From: Brevibacillus reuszeri
GTDB lineage: Bacteria; Bacillota; Bacilli; Brevibacillales; Brevibacillaceae
Direction: 5' to 3'
Length of the DNA: 64,000 nt
NCBI RefSeq assembly: GCF_001187725.1
Contig: NZ_LGIQ01000011.1
Span: 310,001-374,000, forward strand
Position 1 is the first letter of the stretch, and each line of letters opens with the position of its first letter. This document shows, piece by piece, positions 17,006-25,045 of this stretch. Under the pieces are notes generated by a model. That model made no database searches and had not been told where the DNA came from. It saw nothing but the letters and a program-made list of their open reading frames with translations. The position numbers and the translations under genes are program-made.

Positions 17006-18795
17006 AAAAAAACATCTGGAATATCTCCATAATCGGAAACCTCATCGTTATCCTGATTTGTCTGACTCTCTTTATTGGGGACTCGTTACAGCGGATCAAC
17101 TTCGCTTTCTACGATTATGACATGAACAAGTCCATGACTCATGCCCCGCACGAAGATATTATTGTCGTTGACATTGATCAGGAGTCTCTCGATTTAATCG
17201 GAACCTTTCCTTGGCCACGCGATACCTATATTCCCCTTTTGGAAGCTTTGTCCGAAGCAAAGGCCGTTGCGTTCGATATTACGTTTCGGACCAAAAGCGA
17301 AGACCCAGCAATCGATGAGGCCTTTGCAGCAGAGCTGGCAAAGCATGACAATGTCATCATTCCCTCTGTCGTGGAGCTAGAAAATTTTTTTCGCAAAGAG
17401 ACAATCGTAACCAAAGACCAGCTTATTAAAGGACAAAAGCTGCTAACCTCCGTCCCACCGATTGACAAGGCGGCAAAAACAGCCCACATCAATGCTGTGC
17501 TCGACGATGATGGTGTCATTCGCCGGACTTGGCTGATGCTAGACTCTCCCGAAGGAAAGATTCCTTCGCTCGCCTATCAGGTGGCTGACATGTACGGGGC
17601 AGATGTGAAGCACTATTTGACTGATCATCCACAAACTGAGCTGGCGATCAAATTTGATGGCTCTACCAAAGACTTTATGAACATTCCATTTTATATGGTG
17701 CTAAACGGAGAAGTGCCTCCGGAAACCTTTAAAGATCGGATTGTTCTTGTCGGAATGGCTGCGGCAGGTAGTGATGCGCATCCAACTCCTGTTGATAACC
17801 ATATGTATCTGGTTTATGCCCATGCTAATATCGTCAACCAACTGCTGCACGACCAAAAAATCACGATTGTTGACAAGTGGCTGATTCTCGCTTTGATGCT
17901 GATCGTGTTCTTCTTCACCACCTGGTATACGTGGCGCTTGAAACCGCTATATAGTGTATCGATCGTGATTGGAGCCTCTATTCTACTGATCTTTGGTCAA
18001 TTCATTTTATTTGATAGGGAACAAATCTATTTATCTGTAGTCTATCCACTCACTGCCTTATACGTTACCTTTTTCGTGAATATTGCAGTAAAAACGTATT
18101 TTGAAACGAAGCAAAAGCAGTTTATTACCCAACAGTTCGGACGGTACATCTCCCCTGAATTGGTCAACCAGATCGCCAGAAGCGAGGTAGAGTTGCCACT
18201 CGGTGGTGTGAACAAGGAGCTATCGATCCTGTTTTTGGATATTCGCGGCTTTACCCCGCTCTCGGAAAAACTGCGTCCCGAGGAAGTCGTTGATTTTCTC
18301 AATATGATGTTTGACATGATTACCAATCAAGTGCTCCAAAACCATGGAACGATTGACAAATTTATCGGGGATGCGGCCATGATTCTGTACAATGCGCCAC
18401 TGGATGTTCCGCATCACGAATATTACGCGGTCAAAACAGCCTTTGATATTCAACGAGGCATGGAGCAGGTGCGAAAAGACATCATGGAAAAATACGAGGT
18501 CGAGGTCAGTATCGGAATTGGAATTAATACAGGAGAGGTCGTCGTCGGCAACATCGGTTCGTTTTTACGTGTCGACTATACAGCAATCGGTGATCACGTA
18601 AATACTGCCGCACGGATTGAATCCAATGCCCAGGCCAACCAAGTATTAGTCTCCGAGTCAACGTTTGAACGAACCAAGGACTATTTCGACTACCAATTTG
18701 TTGGCGAAAAGATGATGAAAGGCAAAACAACCGGAATCAAGCTGTATGAGGTGTGTGGGCATGTAAAAGCCCCTGATATGGAGCAAAAGTCGTGA
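17002..18795 (+). CDS. CHASE2-domain class III adenylate cyclase
   Basis: Membrane enzyme of 597 residues predicted to make cAMP from ATP. An N-terminal membrane helix is followed by an extracytoplasmic CHASE2 sensor (about 30-285), about three membrane helices (about 290-365) and a cytosolic cyclase domain (about 400-590). Metal-binding Asp413 (FLDIRGFT) and Asp457 (IGDAA), transition-state Asn534 and Arg538, and the adenine-selecting pair Lys453 and Thr527 (DYTAIGDHVN) are all present. These point to adenylate rather than guanylate cyclase, class IIIb, a type often bicarbonate-sensitive. It overlaps crp by 4 bases and precedes the FecR-protein gene by 27 bases. Confidence 0.93.
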   Translation: MKKNIWNISIIGNLIVILICLTLFIGDSLQRINFAFYDYDMNKSMTHAPHEDIIVVDIDQESLDLIGTFPWPRDTYIPLLEALSEAKAVAFDITFRTKSEDPAIDEAFAAELAKHDNVIIPSVVELENFFRKETIVTKDQLIKGQKLLTSVPPIDKAAKTAHINAVLDDDGVIRRTWLMLDSPEGKIPSLAYQVADMYGADVKHYLTDHPQTELAIKFDGSTKDFMNIPFYMVLNGEVPPETFKDRIVLVGMAAAGSDAHPTPVDNHMYLVYAHANIVNQLLHDQKITIVDKWLILALMLIVFFFTTWYTWRLKPLYSVSIVIGASILLIFGQFILFDREQIYLSVVYPLTALYVTFFVNIAVKTYFETKQKQFITQQFGRYISPELVNQIARSEVELPLGGVNKELSILFLDIRGFTPLSEKLRPEEVVDFLNMMFDMITNQVLQNHGTIDKFIGDAAMILYNAPLDVPHHEYYAVKTAFDIQRGMEQVRKDIMEKYEVEVSIGIGINTGEVVVGNIGSFLRVDYTAIGDHVNTAARIESNAQANQVLVSESTFERTKDYFDYQFVGEKMMKGKTTGIKLYEVCGHVKAPDMEQKS

Positions 18796-18822
18796 GATTT
18801 GCGAAAGCGAGGTAGTCTACAA

Positions 18823-21800
18823 GTGAATACGATCAGAAGCTGGCGAAACACAGGTTTTCTAGTATGGCGTAGCCTTTTCGTGCTTGTCATCATGTGCAGC
18901 ATGCTATTCTCCGGAATGAAAATAGTCTCTGCGGCAGAAACCTCCCGCACTGCAAAGGTAGAGAGTGTGAGCGGTACCGTGCAAGTGAAAAAGGCTGGCG
19001 GCACAAAGGAATACAAAGCGTTTAAAAGCATGAGTTTGAATCATGGTGATCTGATCAAAACTAGCACCAAATCGAGTATCGTGTTATCGATTGCGGATAA
19101 AGAAGATGAGATTACGGTTGGCGAGAATACCGAGGTCTATATTTCTGAGCTACAGCAGGCAGCAAGCAACAAGCAGACTGACTTAAAGGTATGGTCGGGG
19201 TCTGTGTTTATTAAAGCCAAACCGTTGACTCAAAAGGAAGATCAGTTTTCGATTTCTACCCCTACTGCAGTCATGGGCGTGAGAGGTACGCAATTCTTGG
19301 TTACCGTAGACCCGAATACGGGTAGGTCCACCATTGTAGTAGCGGCTGGAGTCGTTGCAGCCCATAATCCCAATCAAAACCAGATGGTTAATCTTTATCC
19401 AGCGATGCAAGGATCATTTTTTGGGGAACGTCCGATTGAATCCGTGCCGCTCCCCACATCTGCGTCTTCCGTGATTCAACCGGGTGATCTAATTAACACG
19501 ATGTCTCCAGAAATCATCCAAGCAATTATTCGCTCTAAGCTGGCAATGGATCAGGAGCATGACGAGTTTATTGCCAAACAGCTAGAAGCATTACGACAAG
19601 GACAATTGACTGACCCTCTGACTCAGCTCCAGCTTACGAGTCCAGAGGATCTGGAACGTTATCAGCAAAATTTGCACGCTCTGGTGAACTCCCTCCTTAG
19701 AGTTGCGCTTGACAGTGGAAAGGTAACACCAGATCAAGTAGAGCAACTCATTAAAGACGCAAACCTCGAGCTGCAAAGGAAAATTCAGTTGGACAGGAAA
19801 CCGTCTCTCGATTGGAGCACTCAACAAGAATTAGAAAGACAGAAACGTCTGGAATTGGAGGAACAACGGAAAAAGCTCGCGGAACAAGAGAAAAAGCAGC
19901 GCGAAGAAGAGCTTGCTAAAAAGCTTTCTCAGGACTTATTGAACAAGATCAAGGAACAACAAGAACAGCTCAAAAAGGCAAACGAAGAAGCCAAAAACAA
20001 AGAGCGCGAGCAAGTAGATAAAAATTCACCAGCAAATCCGACAGCACCTGGTAGCCCTGGCGGCCCTGGTTCTAGCCCTGGATCTAGCCCTGGTGGCTCC
20101 GGGGGCGGTGGCGGTAATTCCGGCGGTGGTGGTGGCGGTAAAGACCCTGATAACTCAGGTACCATTGTCTCGATTTCGAATATTTCCGCCGAGGTACTTT
20201 TGAACGACTCGTATACCTTGCCTCGAATTATTCAGGCGAAGATGAGCAACGGAAAAGAAAGCAATGTTGCGGTAAGCTGGAACAAGCAAGCCGATACCAC
20301 ATTGACCGGGACTTTCACGTACTATGGCAGCGTGTCTGGCTATCAACCAAAAGTTGAGGCGAAATTGAAGGTAGTTGCGCCATTCGGTGTTCCTGTCACA
20401 CTGAACCAGCAGCGGATGATTTTCCAAGGGAACACCATACTTGATTTTGGCTCGATGACTCTCCCGCCGAAGGCAACGGTGATGTTGGAGAATCTTTCTC
20501 CCTCCTTCCCTGCTGACAGTGGTTTGTCTGTGGCAGGCCCAATCATCAATTTTGAATTCGCTGGCATTAAAATTACCCAGCCTGTAACGATTTCGTTTCC
20601 CGTACAATCAGGTGCTAATCCGGAACTGCTGGGAGTTTTCCACAAAAACAGCGATCAGGAATGGGAGTCCGTTCCCACCGTTGTTTCAAACGGAACTGCG
20701 ACTGCACAGGTGAGTCATTTCTCTGCCTATGGCGTCTTGGCTGCTGCCAAGGTCGGTGGAGTTACGTCCTCTCCCGCACCTGGATTAGTTGACACTGGAA
20801 CGAGCATTTACCTAATCTCAGAGACGCCAGGAGCAACGATTTATGTAAAACAAAACGGTCGCTTCGTTGAATATAAGCCAGGCGATGCAATAACAATTCC
20901 TGGTGCAGGACAAAGCTTGGAAGCCTATGCCACAAAGAGCAACATGCTCGATGGCGAGCCCGTCCAATTGAGTTACAGTACCGCACAAGCAAGTGTGCTC
21001 GACAGCAAGCGAATCAGCGTTGCTTTCTCACAGCCGATTCAGACACAAGCTTATGCAATTGGCGTATCTCCTGCCGGAAGTACGGCTTTGTCAGGGCTGC
21101 CAATTGAACACATAGAGCGCGTTGGAGACAGCGGGCTTACGATTACTCTGGGAACAGATACACAATCCATTCCGCTTCAAGCTTTCTCGGTGAAATTTTA
21201 CAACGGCTCGCAGTACGTAGCGCAAAGCAATTCATTTGAGCTCGGTACGGAGCAGAAGCCACCAGAGCCTAAGCCTCCAGAGATCAAGACTTTCCCGATT
21301 ACCCTGTCTAATCTGGGCACAGACATGGCAGATCTGGAGTGGACTATTCCAGTGGGTACCGCGGACTATAAGGTCTATCTGAATGGAAAGCAATCCGATT
21401 TTTATGTAGAAAGCAATTGGGATGCCAATACGAGCTATCTCTATTTATACCACCTTGATCCCGATACGAGATACTCGGTAAAAATTGAAGCTCTCAATGG
21501 ATCAGGAAAGAAGATTGCTGAGGGTTCCCGTACCTTTACTACTAGCTCATTTTCTGGAATTCAAGTAGATGTAACCGATCGAGGAGCAGACTTCCTGACG
21601 ATTAAATGGTCGCGTTCCTTTGAACCATATCCAAATGGAGATCATTACCGTCTCTATATCGGTGAGGGCGGAGCAAAGGAATACAAAGCTTCCGTAAATG
21701 CTAACTCGCTTCTGGAATACAGCTTTACAGGGCTTCTGCCAAACAAATCCTACACGCTCTATGTAGAAGCATGGCCAGGAGGATGGGATAATCCCAGGGA

Positions 21801-22959
21801 CGGTGGAAAAGCAACTGCCTCTACTCTCGGAAATACAGAGGCAACGTCCTTCACAATCAATACTCGGGAGCTCGCTACCGATTCTGCCTCATTCTTTTGG
21901 ACTAAGCCTGCTGGGACAGAAACGTATGAAGTGTATGTAAATAATGAGCAAGTACCTTTTCCGAGTATCGAGACAACACCGGACGGGACCAGTACTCTTT
22001 ACTTGCACGATCTGGTGCCTGCAACAAATTACTCTCTCCGCGTATACGCATTGGATGCGAGTTCCAAGCGGATTGGTCAAGGCTTTCTCACGTTTAAAAC
22101 ACAGTATCTTCCTCCTGAAATCACAATTTCAGTTGGAGAGTCAGGACCTGATTCTATCATGATTTCATGGGAATCCAATCTTCAGCCAGGTCAGTACAAC
22201 GGTGAATATCGGGTATATTTGCGTGAGGGAGATATAAAGGTATTAAAGAAGACGGTTCCATTTGATTCTTTTAATCTGTCACATGTCTTTCTGAATTTGA
22301 GCCCTGGGACAGAATACACATTTTATGTTGAAGCTTGGAAGAGATTTCCGGAAACCCTGATTACTTCCGCAGAATCGTCCTGGTCTACTACAGGCTCACC
22401 AGAACACCCTGAACCAGAGGTAGTCGATTTGCCTATTGAAAATGGTGAGATTTCAACCAGCTCTGCAACATTCAAATGGGCGAAAATAACAGATACGGCT
22501 TCCTATCGTGTCCACTTGAACAGTTCTCTTTTAAGCGAGTCTGCGTACACGATTGAAGACGGTACCGACCAAGTCCTTAGCTTGCCTGGTCTAGAGCCAG
22601 ATACGCCCTACACCTTGATGGTTGAGGCATTGAACAGCTTCCTGCAACCGATCGCCAGAGGCGTGAGAGAGTTCAGAACTGATGCTGAAGCTCCACCGGC
22701 AATCGAATTGCAATCTTTTCCAGAAGCAACATCCATTCGCGTTACTTGGAATCCTGTCACATTCGAAGGAGAGTACCATCTCTATCTAGATGACAACAGG
22801 ACAGACGTGAGAACAGTCGCATCTGGCGAATCTTCCTATACCTTTGAGGGGTTAGAAACAAACAAGCAATATACCATTTCCATCGAGGCATGGCCTACTG
22901 ATGCAGCAAGTCCATTAGTTTCCGGACAAACAACAGCTATAACCATTCCACGGATCTAA
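18823..22959 (+). CDS. Large exported FecR-domain protein with coiled coil and fibronectin-III modules
   Basis: A 1378-residue secreted or surface protein. A signal peptide (about 1-38, ending near VSAAE) precedes a FecR domain (about 42-190, with TPTAVMGVRGTQFLV). A charged coiled coil follows (about 240-400), then a Gly/Pro/Ser-rich linker (about 402-446), a bacterial Ig-like domain (about 446-516), a ZU5-like beta segment ending SHFSAYGVLAA (about 525-646), a chitobiase-C-like segment, and six FN3 modules (about 823-1376). No sortase, SLH or C-terminal membrane anchor is seen. The GTG at 18823 follows GAGGTAG. FecR proteins commonly pair with CHASE2 cyclases; here it may act as an outer ligand or wall sensor for the cyclase. 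Confidence 0.85.
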   Translation: MNTIRSWRNTGFLVWRSLFVLVIMCSMLFSGMKIVSAAETSRTAKVESVSGTVQVKKAGGTKEYKAFKSMSLNHGDLIKTSTKSSIVLSIADKEDEITVGENTEVYISELQQAASNKQTDLKVWSGSVFIKAKPLTQKEDQFSISTPTAVMGVRGTQFLVTVDPNTGRSTIVVAAGVVAAHNPNQNQMVNLYPAMQGSFFGERPIESVPLPTSASSVIQPGDLINTMSPEIIQAIIRSKLAMDQEHDEFIAKQLEALRQGQLTDPLTQLQLTSPEDLERYQQNLHALVNSLLRVALDSGKVTPDQVEQLIKDANLELQRKIQLDRKPSLDWSTQQELERQKRLELEEQRKKLAEQEKKQREEELAKKLSQDLLNKIKEQQEQLKKANEEAKNKEREQVDKNSPANPTAPGSPGGPGSSPGSSPGGSGGGGGNSGGGGGGKDPDNSGTIVSISNISAEVLLNDSYTLPRIIQAKMSNGKESNVAVSWNKQADTTLTGTFTYYGSVSGYQPKVEAKLKVVAPFGVPVTLNQQRMIFQGNTILDFGSMTLPPKATVMLENLSPSFPADSGLSVAGPIINFEFAGIKITQPVTISFPVQSGANPELLGVFHKNSDQEWESVPTVVSNGTATAQVSHFSAYGVLAAAKVGGVTSSPAPGLVDTGTSIYLISETPGATIYVKQNGRFVEYKPGDAITIPGAGQSLEAYATKSNMLDGEPVQLSYSTAQASVLDSKRISVAFSQPIQTQAYAIGVSPAGSTALSGLPIEHIERVGDSGLTITLGTDTQSIPLQAFSVKFYNGSQYVAQSNSFELGTEQKPPEPKPPEIKTFPITLSNLGTDMADLEWTIPVGTADYKVYLNGKQSDFYVESNWDANTSYLYLYHLDPDTRYSVKIEALNGSGKKIAEGSRTFTTSSFSGIQVDVTDRGADFLTIKWSRSFEPYPNGDHYRLYIGEGGAKEYKASVNANSLLEYSFTGLLPNKSYTLYVEAWPGGWDNPRDGGKATASTLGNTEATSFTINTRELATDSASFFWTKPAGTETYEVYVNNEQVPFPSIETTPDGTSTLYLHDLVPATNYSLRVYALDASSKRIGQGFLTFKTQYLPPEITISVGESGPDSIMISWESNLQPGQYNGEYRVYLREGDIKVLKKTVPFDSFNLSHVFLNLSPGTEYTFYVEAWKRFPETLITSAESSWSTTGSPEHPEPEVVDLPIENGEISTSSATFKWAKITDTASYRVHLNSSLLSESAYTIEDGTDQVLSLPGLEPDTPYTLMVEALNSFLQPIARGVREFRTDAEAPPAIELQSFPEATSIRVTWNPVTFEGEYHLYLDDNRTDVRTVASGESSYTFEGLETNKQYTISIEAWPTDAASPLVSGQTTAITIPRI
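21288..22955 (+). repeat. Three tandem copies of a two-module FN3 unit (A-B-A-B-A-B)
   Basis: The six FN3 modules of the FecR protein alternate between two types. Type A (starting near 21288, 21850 and 22425) has the pattern LxW-x-x-P-x-GTxxYxVxxN and a YxLxVxALNxxxxxI core. Type B (near 21559, 22115 and 22700) has IxWxxx...YRLYxxEG and ends YTxYVEAW. Each A-B pair is about 560 bases. This suggests growth by duplication of a paired unit, with enough divergence that the DNA repeats are no longer obvious. Confidence 0.7.
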
Positions 22960-23010
22960 CCTACGTACAGCTTTCTCATCATTTCGAAGCATTTCAAAGG
23001 AGCAAATCAT

Positions 23011-24201
23011 ATGAAACGACAAAAATGGACTGTATGGATTGCTTCCCTGGCGCTAGGCTTGTTGACCGTCCATACTTCGGGGATTACACCAGCACACGCA
23101 GAAGCTGCCTTACAGACAGCTCCTGCTGCACCTTCAGTAGTTACAATCGCTGGAAACGGTCAATTTGGAGAGGATAACGGTGCGGCTTTGTCCGCATCGC
23201 TTCGTACTCCGATGGGAATCGCCATTCATTCGGATGGAACCGTTTATGTATCTGATACGAAAAGTCATTTGATTCGCAAGCTGTTCCAAGGAGCTGTCTC
23301 TACCTACGCTGGGGTGACCATTTCTACCGATGAAAAAGGCTTTCCAGTCGGAACGCTCTTCAATGGCGCTCTGAACCAGTCTCTCTTTCAATCTCCTGAG
23401 GGAATCGTTTTGGATCAGCAAGGCAACCTGTATGTAGCCGACAGTGGCAACCACTCGATCCGTAAAATTACCGCTCAAGGGGTCTTCACGATTGCCGGAG
23501 ATGGCATCATGGGCTATCAAAATGGCACAGGTTCACAGGCACGCTTTCACTCACCAAGTGATATCGCCGTGGCAAAAGACGGAACAGTCTATGTAGCAGA
23601 CACGCTCAATCATATCATACGCAAAATTACACCAAGCGGAGCCGTTACAACGCTCAATAGTCCATCTACCCGACTCGTCGAGATATCACCAGGCTATTAT
23701 GAAAAAGCAGGTGATTTTCAGGATGGCCCTCTCGCTTCCGCCAAATTTAATGAGCCTAGCAGCCTCTATCTGGATGCAAAAGGAAACCTGTATGTAAGTG
23801 ACACAGGAAACCAGCGTATCCGCTATATCGATTTAACCCAGAACAAGGTAACGACAGTCGCCGGTGATACGAACTTGACCTACGCAACAAACAGCCTCTA
23901 CATGGAGGGCAGTTACGCGGACGGTGACGCAGCCAAAGCACAGTTTCAGTTTCCCAGAGGCTTGGCTATGACGTCAGAAGGCGGTCTCGTGATCGCAGAT
24001 AGTCAGAATCATGTAATCCGCTACCTGTATAACGGTAAAGTCACTACATTGGCAGGTACAGCTGGAAAATTTGGCAGCCAAAGTGGTGCTCCCGCCAACG
24101 CTCAGTTTTACCTTCCTGTCGATGTAGCTGTCGATCAGCAAAATACGATCTGGGTCGTAGATTCTTTTAATAACACCCTTCGCCAGTTAAAAATGAAGTA
24201 A
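23011..24201 (+). CDS. Exported six-bladed NHL-repeat beta-propeller
   Basis: A 396-residue protein with a signal peptide (cut near AHAEA, about residue 31) and six NHL repeats of the form F-x-x-P-x-G/D-I/V-A/V-x-(D)-x-x-G-x-(L/V)-Y-V-(A/S)-D-(T/S)-x-N/S-H-x-I-R-K/Y, near residues 70, 130, 185, 248, 315 and 370. Together they should close one propeller. Such domains bind proteins, glycans or small ligands; no catalytic residues are evident. It lies 51 bases after the FecR-protein gene with AAAGGAG before its ATG, and is followed by a strong terminator, so it is the last gene of the cAMP island. Confidence 0.85.
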   Translation: MKRQKWTVWIASLALGLLTVHTSGITPAHAEAALQTAPAAPSVVTIAGNGQFGEDNGAALSASLRTPMGIAIHSDGTVYVSDTKSHLIRKLFQGAVSTYAGVTISTDEKGFPVGTLFNGALNQSLFQSPEGIVLDQQGNLYVADSGNHSIRKITAQGVFTIAGDGIMGYQNGTGSQARFHSPSDIAVAKDGTVYVADTLNHIIRKITPSGAVTTLNSPSTRLVEISPGYYEKAGDFQDGPLASAKFNEPSSLYLDAKGNLYVSDTGNQRIRYIDLTQNKVTTVAGDTNLTYATNSLYMEGSYADGDAAKAQFQFPRGLAMTSEGGLVIADSQNHVIRYLYNGKVTTLAGTAGKFGSQSGAPANAQFYLPVDVAVDQQNTIWVVDSFNNTLRQLKMK

Positions 24202-24230
24202 GTTTTTCGTTCTCCTTCTTAACATGATGG

Positions 24231-24273
24231 GCGGTCTCCGAAGTCCTAGCGACTTCGGAACCGCTTCTTTTTT
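24231..24273 (+). terminator. Rho-independent terminator of the cAMP island
   Basis: GCGGTcTCCGAAGTC pairs with GACTTCGGaACCGC around a CTAGC loop, followed by TTCTTTTTTG. It is a long, stable stem with a good T-run directly after the NHL gene. Confidence 0.9.
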
Positions 24274-24329
24274 GTACTCGTAACGCTTTCAAGTTCGATG
24301 AAAGTTATTAGACTATTCAAAATTATAAA

Positions 24330-24360
24330 TTGACCAGTCATCCAATATGCAATATATTGG
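24330..24360 (+). promoter_or_regulatory. gntR promoter overlapped by a 19-bp dyad operator; possible leaderless start
   Basis: TTGACC (24330-24335) and TATATT (24353-24358) are 17 bases apart, predicting a transcript start at about 24365, the A of the gntR ATG. A dyad CCAATAT-GCAAT-ATATTGG (24342-24360) covers the -10, a good position for autorepression by the GntR product. No ribosome binding site precedes the ATG, which fits a leaderless mRNA. Confidence 0.65.
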
Positions 24361-24364
24361 TTTT

Positions 24365-25033
24365 ATGAATACAACCTTTATTAAACACATCAACCGTTTG
24401 TCTTTACGTGATCAAGTGTATCAAACGCTCAAATCAGCCATCGTCTCACTGGAAATGGAGCCCGGACAGCGCTTGAACGACAATGAGTTGGCAACCCAAT
24501 TCGGGGTAAGTCGGACACCCGTTCGCGAAGCGCTCAAACGTCTGGAGGATGAAGGACTGGTCGAGTCCATCCCAGGCTCTCTCACCCGCGTAACACCACT
24601 CAACATCGAGGAGGCGAAACACGCATTTCCTGTAGTTGCCGCCCTGCATGCATTAGCGGCACGTTTGGCAGCCACACAAGTAAAGGAGGCTGATCTCTCC
24701 GACTTGGAGAAATGGAACGATCGCTTGCATCTCGCTCTCGAACAAAAAGACGTCGTCAAAGCAATCGAGGCAGATGACGGCTTTCACGATGTTTTTTTAC
24801 GAGCTGCTGGTAACAAAGAAATTTACATCGCGCTCGAACGGGTTGTTCCTAAAATCAGACGGCTTGAGTTTGCTCGTTTTGGCTCTTTGGAAGGGCTGGA
24901 ATCCTTTGACCAGCACAAAAAAATAATCGCAGCGATGAGAGACAGTCAGGGTCAGACTGTTTCTGAACTTGTGGAAGAAAACTGGCTCAGTCTAGGCAGG
25001 TTACTTACGGATGATTTGAAAACCATTTGGTAG
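24365..25033 (+). CDS. GntR-family (FadR/FCD type) transcription regulator
   Basis: A cytosolic repressor-type protein of about 222 residues. The N-terminal winged helix-turn-helix (about 10-75) has DNELATQFGVSRTPVREALKRLEDEGLV, the GntR hallmark, and the all-helical FCD effector domain (about 80-220) has metal-site-like residues DDGFHDVFLRAAGN. ATG at 24365 is preferred because the in-frame ATG at 24347 lies inside the dyad operator; neither has a Shine-Dalgarno sequence. It precedes the PLP-enzyme gene by 12 bases, so it likely controls that enzyme in response to an amino or organic acid. Confidence 0.88.
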   Translation: MNTTFIKHINRLSLRDQVYQTLKSAIVSLEMEPGQRLNDNELATQFGVSRTPVREALKRLEDEGLVESIPGSLTRVTPLNIEEAKHAFPVVAALHALAARLAATQVKEADLSDLEKWNDRLHLALEQKDVVKAIEADDGFHDVFLRAAGNKEIYIALERVVPKIRRLEFARFGSLEGLESFDQHKKIIAAMRDSQGQTVSELVEENWLSLGRLLTDDLKTIW

Positions 25034-25045
25034 GGGGTAACACGC

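Noticed and set aside
17002..18795. Cyclase as a guanylate or diguanylate cyclase
   Set aside because: The base-selecting residues are Lys and Thr, typical of adenylate cyclases, and there is no GGDEF motif.
20030..20160. Gly/Pro/Ser-rich stretch suggesting a collagen-like or frameshifted region
   Set aside because: It is in frame, lacks Gly-X-Y periodicity and behaves as a flexible linker between the coiled coil and the Ig-like domain.
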